Origin: Cernens ardua
Lineage (GTDB): Bacteria; Pseudomonadota; Gammaproteobacteria; Pseudomonadales; Halomonadaceae
NCBI RefSeq assembly: GCF_051251085.1
Contig: NZ_JBPCZH010000004.1
Span: forward strand, 62,001 to 126,000
Length of the DNA stretch: 64,000 nucleotides
Direction of reading: 5' to 3'
Shown: positions 54,937 to 63,968 of the stretch, piece by piece
Layout: each line of letters opens with the position of its first letter
How positions within the stretch are numbered: position 1 is the stretch's first letter
Program-made: the position numbers and the translations under genes
Notes under the pieces: generated by a model
Databases searched by the model: none
The model's input: the letters and a program-made list of their open reading frames with translations, nothing else
Told to the model about the DNA's origin: nothing

Positions 54937-55863
54937 TCACTCTCCCAGAGTAATACCTGTCAAAGGACCAAACCCACTGGCGACTGTTTCAACGGACCCG
55001 GGTTTGTCCAACGTATGACGATAGATCGTGCCGCTGAGGTCAGAGACATAAATAACCCCCGTCTCTTCATCCAGTGCCAGTGCAATGGTCTCCTTGAATC
55101 CCGCCGCAATAACCTGGTGATTTTTCAGCTTTCCATCCTCAAGTTGGGCGCTATTCAGACTATTGCCGCCTTTGGCATCGTCACCTCTGTCGGTCCAGAA
55201 CAGTGTGCGGTAATCACGGCTGAATTCGAGATCGATGGGCTCGGGTAAATGATCAAGCACTACCTCGATATCGTCCCGTTGGGCAATATCACCTGTTATT
55301 CGCTTATCGGATTTTGACGAAGGAAGAGCCAGTGGTGCTCGCAGGATTCTGCCCAAGCCGCCTTTGGAAGGGCCTTTTTGTGTCCAGTAAAAATGATTGT
55401 CGTGCTTGTTGAGCGCAATGCCTACACAGTGGCGGGTATAGTCATGAGCATCACGGGGAAATATTCCTGCCTGAATCAATACTTCAGGACAACTGCCGTC
55501 TGTATTGGCGCGGAAGACTCGCATCCCCTCACGATCGCACCAGTAAAGATGTTGATTTTCCTTGTCCAGCACAAGTTGCTTTCCGGTGACGAATAAACCG
55601 TTTCCAACCAACTGACGCTGCTCCGACCCATCAATATTGATGGATTCAACGGTACCGTCGGCCTGAAAGAATTCGAGCGAATCCTGTTCCTTGATGCGCC
55701 CCATGTTCGTCCAGTAAATCCGCTTTGAGGATTCATCAACAGCAATACCATCCGGATGGGTCTTCAGGTTATCAAGAATGACCCGCGATTCACCCGTTGA
55801 TGTATCCAGACGTAGAATTTTTCCTACAGGAAGTGTTTGGAGAATATAAAGTGCACGACTCAT
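54937..55863 (-). CDS. YWTD-type six-bladed beta-propeller protein
   Basis: The 308-residue protein is made of LDL-receptor-class-B-like YWTD repeats: RIYWTNMG, HLYWCDREG, HFYWTQKG, TLFWTDRG and VIYVSDLSG, about 50 residues apart, giving a six-bladed propeller. No signal peptide is present (MSRALYILQTLPVGKIL), so it is probably cytoplasmic. Such proteins are sometimes annotated as SMP-30/gluconolactonase-like, but the function is unknown. The AGGAGCC ribosome site precedes the ATG at 55863. It is first in the leftward catabolic operon and faces the LysR gene. Confidence 0.72.
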   Translation of the reverse strand: MSRALYILQTLPVGKILRLDTSTGESRVILDNLKTHPDGIAVDESSKRIYWTNMGRIKEQDSLEFFQADGTVESINIDGSEQRQLVGNGLFVTGKQLVLDKENQHLYWCDREGMRVFRANTDGSCPEVLIQAGIFPRDAHDYTRHCVGIALNKHDNHFYWTQKGPSKGGLGRILRAPLALPSSKSDKRITGDIAQRDDIEVVLDHLPEPIDLEFSRDYRTLFWTDRGDDAKGGNSLNSAQLEDGKLKNHQVIAAGFKETIALALDEETGVIYVSDLSGTIYRHTLDKPGSVETVASGFGPLTGITLGE

Positions 55864-55962
55864 AAAGGCTCCTGATGCGATAGGTTTTCATCACTGAAAA
55901 AATCCTAGCACAGTGCTTCATTGCATAGGCGCAAAGGAGTGTGCGATAAAGCAAAATACGAT

Positions 55963-56083
55963 AAAACCACGATGTGAGAAAACCGTGTTAGAAAGAAACA
56001 GGTTGGAAAAAACCAGCTTATAAAAAACCAAGTTATAAAAACCTGCGTTCTAAAAACCTACGTTCTAAAAACCATAGAACAAT
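55963..56083 (+). repeat. Array of eight degenerate 14-16 bp tandem repeats
   Basis: AAAACC-type units begin at 55963, 55979, 55995 (decayed), 56009, 56024, 56038, 56053 and 56068, each followed by a variable core such as TGCGTTCT, TACGTTCT or AAGTTAT. Two neighbours differ at only one base (AAAACCTGCGTTCTA / AAAACCTACGTTCTA). It fills the 258-bp region between divergent LysR and propeller genes, where LysR operators are expected. Confidence 0.7.
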
Positions 56084-56121
56084 ACGGCTTTATCGATAAA
56101 AAACTGCATTGGGAGGGGCTT

Positions 56122-57015
56122 ATGCCTCAGAAGCTATATCAGGAATATGGCATTTTTGCGGTATTGGGGACGGTTTCCAGCTACAGCAAGGCGGCTGAAA
56201 AACTGGGTATGCATGTGTCCAGTATCAGCCGCAGTATTCAGCGGCTTGAAGAACACCTCGGTTATCGCCTGATTTTGAGCAGCTCTCCGACCATCAGACT
56301 GACGAAAGCAGGCCTGCAACTGGCCAATCAGTTGGGCCCGCTCTATAGCACTATTGACCATACGGTAGAGGTATTGCAGAAAAATCGGCTAGGCAAGGAG
56401 CACATTAGGATATTGGGCCCTCAGGAAGCGCTGACTGAGCTTATTAACCCGGTCATTCACCTGTTCTCTTCGAAACATCCCGGGCTTACGTTTGGTATGG
56501 AAGCGACAACGCATTTACCCGATCCCCTGGAAGACGATTTCGATATATTTATCAGTCATCGTCGGCAAGAGATCACCCATCAAACCCTGGTTGTCAGCCG
56601 CCTGTGCAGTTATCCGATTGCTCTTTATGCATCCCCTTCACTTATACAGAAGTTTGGCATGCCTAAGCATCCGGATGATCTGGTCCATTGGCCATGTTTG
56701 GCGCGCCCTAATGAAGAACGTTGGACACTCCTGCATATTGATAATCAGCAACAGTATGACATCCCGCTTGATATTCACGTGACGGCAACGCCTCAAACGG
56801 TTCGAATGGATCTGGCCCGCTCGGGCGATGGGATTACGCCCGCTAGTGTCCGTCTATGTGCACCTTACGTTGGAAAGGGAGAGTTGGTTCCTGTATTACC
56901 TGAGTATCGACTACCGGAGGGAGAATTCTATGTGGTTCAGCAGAGCCATCACCTTGTGGCTTCTGTCGTTAAAGAATTTATTGCAGCTCTTCACGCTTAT
57001 GTCGATACCCTGTGA
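56122..57015 (+). CDS. LysR-family transcriptional regulator
   Basis: The 297-residue protein has the N-terminal LysR helix-turn-helix (FAVLGTVSSYSKAAEKLGMHVSSISRSIQRLEEHLGYRL, with SKAAEKLGMHVSSISRSIQR as the key segment) and a C-terminal periplasmic-binding-type effector domain ending QQSHHLVASVVKEFIAALHAY. It is divergent from the propeller/dehydrogenase genes and probably controls them. The repeat array lies between its start and theirs. The GGGAGGGG ribosome site precedes the ATG. Confidence 0.88.
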   Translation: MPQKLYQEYGIFAVLGTVSSYSKAAEKLGMHVSSISRSIQRLEEHLGYRLILSSSPTIRLTKAGLQLANQLGPLYSTIDHTVEVLQKNRLGKEHIRILGPQEALTELINPVIHLFSSKHPGLTFGMEATTHLPDPLEDDFDIFISHRRQEITHQTLVVSRLCSYPIALYASPSLIQKFGMPKHPDDLVHWPCLARPNEERWTLLHIDNQQQYDIPLDIHVTATPQTVRMDLARSGDGITPASVRLCAPYVGKGELVPVLPEYRLPEGEFYVVQQSHHLVASVVKEFIAALHAYVDTL

Positions 57016-57210
57016 ATAATAAAACCGTGTCCGATACAAATGGGATGTCATCGTGGGTGGTGCGTACTTCTTGCCATGGTCACAACGGGTCATGATCCGT
57101 TCTTTCTGCAGGTAAAAGAAAGTCGTATAGGGTTACTATTTTTCTTCATATAAAGTGTCAGGCTCAAGGATATCTGCATTATTGGGCTACATACGTGGAA
57201 GGATAGAAGC

Positions 57211-58725
57211 ATGTATATCGGCGTTGATTGCGGTACGCAAAGCACCAAAGTAATCGTACTGGATTCCGTTTCATTAAAGATTGTCGGTGAGGCATCCGTA
57301 GCGCATCAATTGATACAGGCCGATAACGGAAGGCGTGAACAAAATCCTGGGGATTGGATTGCGGCCTTTGAACAGGCATTGGCTGCTGCATTGAAGAAAG
57401 CCAATGTTCCGGCCAGTGAGGTCAAGGGCATCGGTATATCCGGGCAACAACACGGTATGGTGGCGCTGGACAAGGATGGATATCCCGTTCATCCAGCAAA
57501 ATTATGGTGCGATACAGAGTCTTTTCACGAAAACGCACAGCTGCTGGAACAGTTGGGAGGCCCAAAAGGGTCACTTGAGCGGTTGGGTATTGTACTGCAA
57601 ACCGGCTACACTGCTTCCAAAATAGCCTGGCTGAGGCACCACGAGCCAGAGGCCTACTCCCGTATTGATCTGATTCTTCTACCCCACGATTATCTTAACT
57701 TTTATCTGACGGGTGAACGTGTCACTGAAGCCGGTGATGCTTCCGGTACCGGGTATTTCGATACCCGCTCGCGCCAATGGTCACGTGAAACATTCGCGCT
57801 GGTGGCGCCCGAACTGGATCCAGACAAGGTGTTGCCCCGAGTGATCGAGTCACACCAGCCGGCAGGTACTGTTTTACCTACCGTGGCGGAGCATCTGGGG
57901 TTAGGTCGTGATGTCATTGTCTCCAGTGGTGGGGGAGACAATATGATGGCTGCCATTGGTACCGGTAACATCCTTCCCGATATCATGACCATCAGTCTGG
58001 GAACCTCGGGCACGCTCTTTACCGCCTCTGATCAACCCGTGGTCACCCCTGATGGGTTGGCCGCCAACTTCTGTTCCTCTACAGGGGGTTGGCTACCGCT
58101 TATCTGTACGATGAATGCAACCTCTGCCACCACACAGATTCGTAATCTATTGGGTCTGGATCTGAATGCGTTCAATCGCCTAGCAGCCGAGGCTGCACCG
58201 GGGGCGGGGGGAATTACGCTTCTTCCCTTTTTCAATGGTGAGCGCGTTCCTCCATTACCGGATGCCACCGCCAGTTGCGTCGGTATGTCGAGCTACAATA
58301 CCAGCCCCGGAAACATGGCAAGAGCAGCGCTTGAAGGTGCCACTTATGGGCTTAAATATGGGTTTGATGCGATGTTGTCTGCCGGTAAGGAAGTACCCCG
58401 CCGGATCAGATTGGTGGGTGGCGGTGCCAAAAGCCCGCTATGGAGGCAATTGGTGAGCGACATCATGAATTGTGAGCTTGTCTGCCCACTGAATAGTGAA
58501 TCAGCGGCGCTGGGCGGTGCTTTGCAAGCCGTGTGGTGCAGAGGTGGCCTGGAGGGATCTTCTACGTCACTGGAACACTTGTGCAGCGATGCTGTGATGT
58601 TGGATGAGACCACTCGTACACGGCCACAGGATGACAATGTCAGACGCTATGACGAACTGTATCAGATATATTTGAAGACCCTCTATGAACGTTATCCCGC
58701 GTTGCCGGGAAATCCTCGTGTTTGA
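57211..58725 (+). CDS. xylB: Xylulokinase
   Basis: XylB phosphorylates D-xylulose to xylulose-5-phosphate. The 504-residue FGGY-family kinase starts with YIGVDCGTQSTKVIV (phosphate-binding region), contains GISGQQHGMVALD (about 72-84) typical of xylulokinases, and has the second-lobe GTSGTLFTA and RIRLVGGGAKSPLWRQLVSDI near 405-425. It is a single gene, with no xylA or xylR in the window. A sugar symporter lies 5 kb upstream. It ends 2 nt before the convergent EamA gene. Confidence 0.93.
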   Translation: MYIGVDCGTQSTKVIVLDSVSLKIVGEASVAHQLIQADNGRREQNPGDWIAAFEQALAAALKKANVPASEVKGIGISGQQHGMVALDKDGYPVHPAKLWCDTESFHENAQLLEQLGGPKGSLERLGIVLQTGYTASKIAWLRHHEPEAYSRIDLILLPHDYLNFYLTGERVTEAGDASGTGYFDTRSRQWSRETFALVAPELDPDKVLPRVIESHQPAGTVLPTVAEHLGLGRDVIVSSGGGDNMMAAIGTGNILPDIMTISLGTSGTLFTASDQPVVTPDGLAANFCSSTGGWLPLICTMNATSATTQIRNLLGLDLNAFNRLAAEAAPGAGGITLLPFFNGERVPPLPDATASCVGMSSYNTSPGNMARAALEGATYGLKYGFDAMLSAGKEVPRRIRLVGGGAKSPLWRQLVSDIMNCELVCPLNSESAALGGALQAVWCRGGLEGSSTSLEHLCSDAVMLDETTRTRPQDDNVRRYDELYQIYLKTLYERYPALPGNPRV

Positions 58726-58727
58726 AT

Positions 58728-59663
58728 TTACAGAAGGGACGATTCGTCCACGACTCTTTCCTGTTTATTCATGATTGTTAATGTGTAAATAGCGACGCCA
58801 CATCCCAGCAAAACCAGTAGTGCCCCCATGACACTGCCGAGTGTAGCGTGTTCCCCCAACAACAGGATGGAGCAGACAAATCCCCAGAGTGGTTCAGTCC
58901 CCATCAGCAGATTGACGCGTGTAGGTGATGTTTTTCTGACAGCAAAATTTTGCACAAAGAAAGCGGCAATGGTGCATACCAATGATAAAAAGGCTGTACA
59001 TAGCCAAAACGTGAGGCTATTGGGTAACTGGAATTTTGCTGGTGAAGCTACCAGAACGGCTCCGATTAAAATGGTCACCGTTATTGCTTGTAGTGCCGTT
59101 ACGCAGGCACTGGAAAGTGTTCGCCCATTCAAAACGCGTTTAGTGGTGATTACCATGACGGCTCGTAATACCGCGGCAATAAGTACCAGCGTGTCACCTG
59201 CATTGAAATGATCAATCCCCCCTGTGAGTACCCAAACACCTATCACCGATAGCAGGCACCCGATAATGACACCGGAAGGCGGCAGTGTTTTTTGTAGCGC
59301 ATATTCAAGAAAAGGGGTGATGATGACACACAGGGATATGATGAGCGCTGTATTGGTGGCCGTGGTCATGGCAACACCATAGGTTTCGCAGATGAAAATC
59401 AGGCACAGGATCCCGCCGAGTAGGCTTGTCCCTGCCACATCGGTGCATCGGATTTTTTTTAACTCTTTTATCGATAAAGCGCCCATTAGAAGGGCTGTTA
59501 ATAAAAACCGTATGAAGATAAGCGTTAATGCCGTAGTAAAGAAGAGAGCTGTCTTGGCAATGGGATAACTGGCTCCCCAAGCGATAGCGACACCGAGTAA
59601 TGCAATATCAGCCACCCAGTAGTGGGTATGTGGGTTATTGCTAACGCTGGCTTTTGGGTGCAT
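58728..59663 (-). CDS. EamA-type DMT-superfamily transporter
   Basis: A 311-residue protein with ten hydrophobic segments in two EamA repeats (about 17-145 and 160-295). The first repeat contains ALLGVAIAWGASYPIAKTAL and the second INLLMGTEPLWGFVCSILLLGE, the usual TM9 PxxxxxxxxxxxGE signature. It exports or imports an unknown metabolite (amino acids, drugs or nucleosides in other family members). The gene is convergent with xylB. Confidence 0.85.
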   Translation of the reverse strand: MHPKASVSNNPHTHYWVADIALLGVAIAWGASYPIAKTALFFTTALTLIFIRFLLTALLMGALSIKELKKIRCTDVAGTSLLGGILCLIFICETYGVAMTTATNTALIISLCVIITPFLEYALQKTLPPSGVIIGCLLSVIGVWVLTGGIDHFNAGDTLVLIAAVLRAVMVITTKRVLNGRTLSSACVTALQAITVTILIGAVLVASPAKFQLPNSLTFWLCTAFLSLVCTIAAFFVQNFAVRKTSPTRVNLLMGTEPLWGFVCSILLLGEHATLGSVMGALLVLLGCGVAIYTLTIMNKQERVVDESSLL

Positions 59664-59851
59664 TGATTACGCTACTCACTATTTATGACTACTTATAACT
59701 ATTTACAACGCCCTTTATATCTTTCTATATAGCTGTTCTTCCTGATAAATACCAATGGTTACCTTTCCGCTTAAGGTCAGGTTATGGAACGTCAGGCCAG
59801 GAGTTTAAGTGCGTGAATGGAAAGCTTTTTCATATACGGATAGAAGAGCCT
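59664..59851. other. Intergenic spacer between EamA and MocR genes
   Basis: No gene or strong hairpin was recognised in this 188-bp stretch, which should carry the promoter for the EamA gene at 58728-59663. Confidence 0.35.
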
Positions 59852-61231
59852 CTATTGATGAAGAAGTGCTTCTTTTAACACCTTGAATATTCGTGAATCC
59901 CCGCATTGCGCCACATTGAAACGCATCATGTGGCGAGCCTCTGACCGTTGGCTGAAGACATCTCCCGGCGCTGTAATAACTCCCTCTTTTGCACATCGTT
60001 GAGCAACGTCCTTTGCAATATGTCCATCAGGGAGACGACACCACAGCAACATGCCTGCCCTTGGGGTGAATTCTGTTGTGATCCCCAATGCTTCAAGGCG
60101 AGTCATGGTGCGCTCTCGAGCGACGCTAAGCCGTTGATGCAGATGCTCTAGATATTTTCGATAACCACCATCGCTTAATACTTCATGGATGACAAGAGAG
60201 GATAAATGGTTGGCGCCAAAACTGGTCGCGAGTTTGAGATCAATCAGTGCTTCGATCCATTCGGCATTCGTGGAAATGAATCCACACCGTGCCGACGCCG
60301 AAACGGTTTTCGTGAAACTGCCTATCTGAATGACCTTGTGCCCATCATCAAATGCGGCTAACCGTGGTACCGGAGAGCTCTGGAAATCCGCAAACGTATC
60401 ATCTTCCACAATAAGGGTCTTGGAGCGTTCGATCAGCTTGAGCACTCGATGAGCTTTGAGAGGCGATAGGATGGCACCGGTTGGATTGTGAATTTCCGAA
60501 TTGGTGATATACAGGCGAGGCGCATGATCGGTAATCGCCGTAGTAAAAGCGTCCAGGTCAGGCCCATCCGATTCATATGGGACCCCGACAACATTCACTT
60601 GATGGGCACGTAACAGCGCATGAAAGTTGAAATAACAGGGATCATCGACCAAAACAGTATCATTGGGTCGAAGGAACAGGCGACATGTCAGATCCAGCGC
60701 TTCCGTGGCTGAATCAGTCAGCATGATATGCGATGCAGCCTGCATGATTCCCCGGTTTGCCATACGACGTGCAATGAGCTGTCGCAATGGTAGCAATCCC
60801 AGAGGAGAGGCATAGTCAACCAGCTCAGCCTGATACTGGCGGGCTATTTTTCTGAGTGCCCGTTGTATTCCTTCGGTGAACATCCAATCTACGGGTAACC
60901 ACCCACAGCCGGGTCTCAAAGTAGAAGGCGATTCTTCCAATGATTGCCGTGAGACCCACAGTGGGTCTATATCACGCTGATCGGGGGGTGTCAGGCTGGA
61001 AAGTTCAAGGGGAGCCATATGATCACAAACGTAGAAACCTGAACCACGGCGTGCTTCAAGCGTTCCCTTTGCACATAGGCGCTCATATGCCTCGTTAACC
61101 GTTGAAACAGAGACATCAAGCGCTTTTGCCTGAGCACGGATCGACGGTAGCCGACTTCCGGGCACATACTGCTGGCCGGCTATACGGTCAGTGACATACT
61201 GCATTACCTGTTCAATTCGGGTCACTTGCAT
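59852..61231 (-). CDS. MocR-type (GntR/aminotransferase) transcriptional regulator
   Basis: The 459-residue protein fuses an N-terminal GntR winged helix (YVPGSRLPSIRAQAKALDVSVSTVNEAYERLCAKGTLEARRGSGFYV; key part RLPSIRAQAKALDVSVST) to a fold-type I aminotransferase domain. The PLP lysine is K308 in GSFTKTVSASARCGFIS. MocR regulators use PLP chemistry with an amine or amino-acid ligand rather than catalysis. It is divergent from an EamA transporter gene, 131 bp away, the classical layout for regulator and target. Confidence 0.9.
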   Translation of the reverse strand: MQVTRIEQVMQYVTDRIAGQQYVPGSRLPSIRAQAKALDVSVSTVNEAYERLCAKGTLEARRGSGFYVCDHMAPLELSSLTPPDQRDIDPLWVSRQSLEESPSTLRPGCGWLPVDWMFTEGIQRALRKIARQYQAELVDYASPLGLLPLRQLIARRMANRGIMQAASHIMLTDSATEALDLTCRLFLRPNDTVLVDDPCYFNFHALLRAHQVNVVGVPYESDGPDLDAFTTAITDHAPRLYITNSEIHNPTGAILSPLKAHRVLKLIERSKTLIVEDDTFADFQSSPVPRLAAFDDGHKVIQIGSFTKTVSASARCGFISTNAEWIEALIDLKLATSFGANHLSSLVIHEVLSDGGYRKYLEHLHQRLSVARERTMTRLEALGITTEFTPRAGMLLWCRLPDGHIAKDVAQRCAKEGVITAPGDVFSQRSEARHMMRFNVAQCGDSRIFKVLKEALLHQ

Positions 61232-61362
61232 GCTCCTGCCTGGCAGATTGTTATGGTTTTTGTTACATAACAGTTCTTTTGAATTGTACTGTTTTATTCA
61301 TGGTTAATCGGTTTTACAAATGATGCAATAGCTTTTTCCTTCAGGAGGGAGCTAGAAGACCT
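61232..61362. promoter_or_regulatory. MocR/EamA divergent control region
   Basis: The 131-bp region holds AACAGT (61269-61274) and ACTGTT (61288-61293), an inverted repeat that could be the MocR operator, and CAGGAGGGAG (61342-61351) as ribosome site for the rightward transporter gene. Confidence 0.5.
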
Positions 61363-62256
61363 ATGGCTGAGCAACCCATATTCATGGATCAGGCACAGAA
61401 TTCCAACAAGAGTTGGATCTATGGCGGGATAGGTGTCCTGATTTTTGCAGGGTCATTACCCATGACTCAATTGGCAGTGAGTCAGTTGAGTCCATGGTTG
61501 GTGACAGGGCTAAGAGGTGTGGTTGCCGGAGCCATTGCCCTGATATTGCTGAAAACTCGCCAGCAACCCATACCTACCGGTAAGCAATGGGGGATATTGG
61601 CTGTCATTGCAGCAGGGGTAGTGTTGGGTTTTCCTTTATTGACGGCGCTTGCCTTACAGTATGTCTCCTCAGCACATTCGGTTGTCTTTCTTGGCTTGTT
61701 GCCTTTGTGTACCTCGCTATTTAGTGCATTAAGAGAAAAACATATACCAGGGCCACTATTTTGGTGTTTTGCCGTGGCAGGAAGTGCTTGTGTCGTCGGT
61801 TATGCGATAAGCCAGATTACGGCAACCAGCATTGTAGGGGATGCATTGATGTTGGCGGCCATTATTACGTGCGGATTGGGATATGCAGAAGGAGCAGCCC
61901 TTTCCCGTACATTGGGTGGATGGCAGGTTATCTGCTGGGCGTTGGTGGTCAGCTTGCCTGTTTTATTACCACTGACGGTAGTCATGCTCCCTGCAGCTCA
62001 CTTACTGAATGTCCACTTATCTACGTTCTTTGGGCTGGTCTACGTCACTCTATTCAGTATGTTGATCGGTTTTTTCTTTTGGTATCAAGGCCTCGCATTG
62101 GGTGATACCGCTAAAATCAGCCAGCTTCAACTATTACAGCCCTTTATCGCACTGGGCCTTTCGGCACTCATTATGGGGGATACCATCAGCTCAGGAATGC
62201 TGATGGCGTGTGTGGGGGCTTTGCTGTGTGTGGTGGGCATCAGGCGGTATGGTTGA
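61363..62256 (+). CDS. EamA-type DMT-superfamily transporter (MocR-linked)
   Basis: A 297-residue, ten-segment transporter of the EamA group. The first repeat begins after a polar leader (MAEQPIFMDQAQNSNKSW), and the second contains LLQPFIALGLSALIMGD, the family's conserved TM9 region. It is probably controlled by the divergent MocR regulator, so an amino acid, amine or B6-related compound is a plausible substrate. It is the last core-like gene before an AT-rich region. Confidence 0.87.
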   Translation: MAEQPIFMDQAQNSNKSWIYGGIGVLIFAGSLPMTQLAVSQLSPWLVTGLRGVVAGAIALILLKTRQQPIPTGKQWGILAVIAAGVVLGFPLLTALALQYVSSAHSVVFLGLLPLCTSLFSALREKHIPGPLFWCFAVAGSACVVGYAISQITATSIVGDALMLAAIITCGLGYAEGAALSRTLGGWQVICWALVVSLPVLLPLTVVMLPAAHLLNVHLSTFFGLVYVTLFSMLIGFFFWYQGLALGDTAKISQLQLLQPFIALGLSALIMGDTISSGMLMACVGALLCVVGIRRYG

Positions 62257-62615
62257 GTTTAATTTGATTGTAAGGCGTATTATTTACCAAATGGTAAAAA
62301 ATATTTTTCGTATAATCAGCTAATTAGCCTAACTTTTATAAAGTAAACACAATGATAAATTGATGCATATTTCAATGTTAATATAACCAATAGGTATTAC
62401 ACTGGGTTTGATGATTTTTACTAATATAAGTAAAAAGAATAAAAATAAAGCGATGTGGAGTGTGTGTCTTGTTTGGAAACATAAATTTTTTACTAAAAAA
62501 ATTGACATTCAAAAAATACATAAGTTAGGATGGTTAATACTAGCTTAAGGAGCTAGTTAATAGAAATAGCTGTATGATCTTAAGTCTAATGTTAATTAAG
62601 TTAGGAGAAGTAGCT
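62257..62615. promoter_or_regulatory. AT-rich leader with probable promoter for the peptide locus
   Basis: The 359-bp stretch has no gene. TTTACC/GGTAAA (62285-62300) could be a weak terminator for the EamA gene. TTGACA (62502-62507) followed after 18 bp by TAGGAT (62526-62531) is a plausible promoter. Just after it, ACTAGCT/AGCTAGT (62539-62557) is a 7-bp inverted repeat that could be an operator or leader hairpin. TTAGGAGAAG (62601-62610) is a strong ribosome site for the peptide gene. Confidence 0.6.
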
Positions 62616-62717
62616 ATGAAAAAAGTAAATTACGAACAGCCTGAATCTATGTCCACTATCTTTGATGGATCATATAATACGCAGTATAAAAGTATTGTAC
62701 AAGTTAAGAAAAAATAA
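62616..62717 (+). CDS. Small peptide, putative RiPP precursor (33 aa)
   Basis: The ORF starts at ATG 62616, 6 nt after AGGAGAAG, and encodes a 33-residue peptide that begins MKKVNYEQPESMS and ends SIVQVKKK. It is polar, has no cysteine, several Ser/Thr/Tyr/Asn residues in the middle (STIFDGSYNTQYKS) and three terminal lysines. A promoter-like sequence, excellent ribosome site, strong hairpin after the stop and a SagB-like dehydrogenase 159 nt later argue for a real gene and a ribosomally made, modified peptide. It matches no precursor family I can name. Confidence 0.65.
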   Translation: MKKVNYEQPESMSTIFDGSYNTQYKSIVQVKKK

Positions 62718-62730
62718 GTCATAGATGATA

Positions 62731-62760
62731 TATAAACCGGGGGGGCTCCCTCGGTTTATA
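62731..62760 (+). terminator. Strong hairpin after the peptide gene
   Basis: A 13-bp stem (TATAAACCGGGGG with CCCTCGGTTTATA, one G-T pair) with loop GGCT spans 62731-62760. The T-run after it is poor (GTTCTCCC), so it may act as a partial terminator or RNA-stability element giving more peptide than enzyme mRNA, as in many precursor-enzyme operons (inference). Confidence 0.6.
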
Positions 62761-62876
62761 GTTCTCCCATATGCATATCCTATACACCCTGATATTGTAA
62801 TAAAAAATAAATATAATAGAGTATGACAAACGGATTGTAAGCTGTTTGCTAAATTTAAGATTGCTGGGTATGTCAC

Positions 62877-63968
62877 ATGAAAAGATTAAAAATTTCTGAA
62901 TATTTTTTTCTAGTTCCTATTGGTAGTAACCTTGTTTTATGGGATACAAAGAACCATTCCCAGTATGACTTGGAAAAAGAATATCTGGATGCTCTTTTCT
63001 ACTTCATTACTGATCCTGATTATAGCATTTCTGATTCTATAAAAGATGAACTTGTTGATGCAGGTATTATTGTTAATTGTCATGATGGCAATCAAATAGA
63101 TACTGCTAATGATGAATCATGGAAAATATTGAGAAATTTCTTTCTTGAAGGTACGAAAGCGACTGTAAATGATTACCGTGAAGTAAAACCTCATGATGAA
63201 GAATACATCAAATATTGTCAGTCGATATCAGATTCACAAGATGAATTTTTCTATGAAAATTTTACACTCAAAAACAGCATAGAGCTCCCATCCTTTTCAG
63301 AGAAAGAGATTACTAATAACAATATTGTTTCTCTTTTAAAAAAACGTAGAACATATAGAAATTTTTATACTGATAGATACGTCGATATTCAAAAATTTAG
63401 TAATATAATGGAGCTTTGTTTTGGCTATACAAGCCAAAACAAAGAAGTTTTCCCCAATGTCTGTAGATTCGGTTTTACTAGAACATCACCTGCAGGTGGT
63501 GGTCTGCAATCAATAGAAGCGTACGTATATATTCGTAATGTAGAAGGGATAGAAGAAGGATTCTATTATTATAATCCTAAGCACCATTGTTTACATAAGA
63601 TAGAAAGTGATTTTGATTATAATAATTTCTATAAATTGTTTTTAGGACAGTCATATATGGGAGAATGCTCTTTTTACGTATTGTATGGCATAAATTTCAA
63701 GTTATTGGATTGGAAATATAAAACATCCAGATCGGCAAGAGTTGCATTGATGGATGCAGGGCATCTATCCCAAACATTTCATCTTGTATCCAATAGCATG
63801 GATATACAAACCTGCATGACAGGAGCATTTTTTGATGATGACTTATCGGACGTATTTGACCTGAAAAATGAAATACTGCCTGTTTTAGTTACAGGTGCTG
63901 GCTATAGTAATGGTAGTACGATCACGAAATTGGATGAAGAAATTTTTGCCCGTGACTATCAGGATTAA
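62877..63968 (+). CDS. SagB-like (ThcOx/nitroreductase-fold) dehydrogenase
   Basis: The 363-residue protein has an N-terminal unrecognised domain (about 1-140, beginning LKISEYFFLVPIGSNLVLWD) and a C-terminal nitroreductase-type domain. The motif KKRRTYRNF (about 156-164), then R-T-S-P-A-G-G-G-L-Q-S-I-E-A-Y-V (about 202-217; usual SagB form RPSPSGGALHPxEAY), and CMTGAFFDDDL near the end point to the FMN-dependent SagB family that oxidises azolines in thiazole/oxazole-modified peptides. It follows the small peptide gene. Related peptide-maturation dehydrogenases exist outside classical azole clusters, so the exact reaction is open. Possible partner genes lie beyond the window. Confidence 0.78.
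   Translation: MKRLKISEYFFLVPIGSNLVLWDTKNHSQYDLEKEYLDALFYFITDPDYSISDSIKDELVDAGIIVNCHDGNQIDTANDESWKILRNFFLEGTKATVNDYREVKPHDEEYIKYCQSISDSQDEFFYENFTLKNSIELPSFSEKEITNNNIVSLLKKRRTYRNFYTDRYVDIQKFSNIMELCFGYTSQNKEVFPNVCRFGFTRTSPAGGGLQSIEAYVYIRNVEGIEEGFYYYNPKHHCLHKIESDFDYNNFYKLFLGQSYMGECSFYVLYGINFKLLDWKYKTSRSARVALMDAGHLSQTFHLVSNSMDIQTCMTGAFFDDDLSDVFDLKNEILPVLVTGAGYSNGSTITKLDEEIFARDYQD

Noticed and set aside
55963..56083. Iterons of a plasmid-type replication origin
   Set aside because: No replication initiator gene is nearby and the array lies in a divergent promoter region, so a regulatory reading is simpler.
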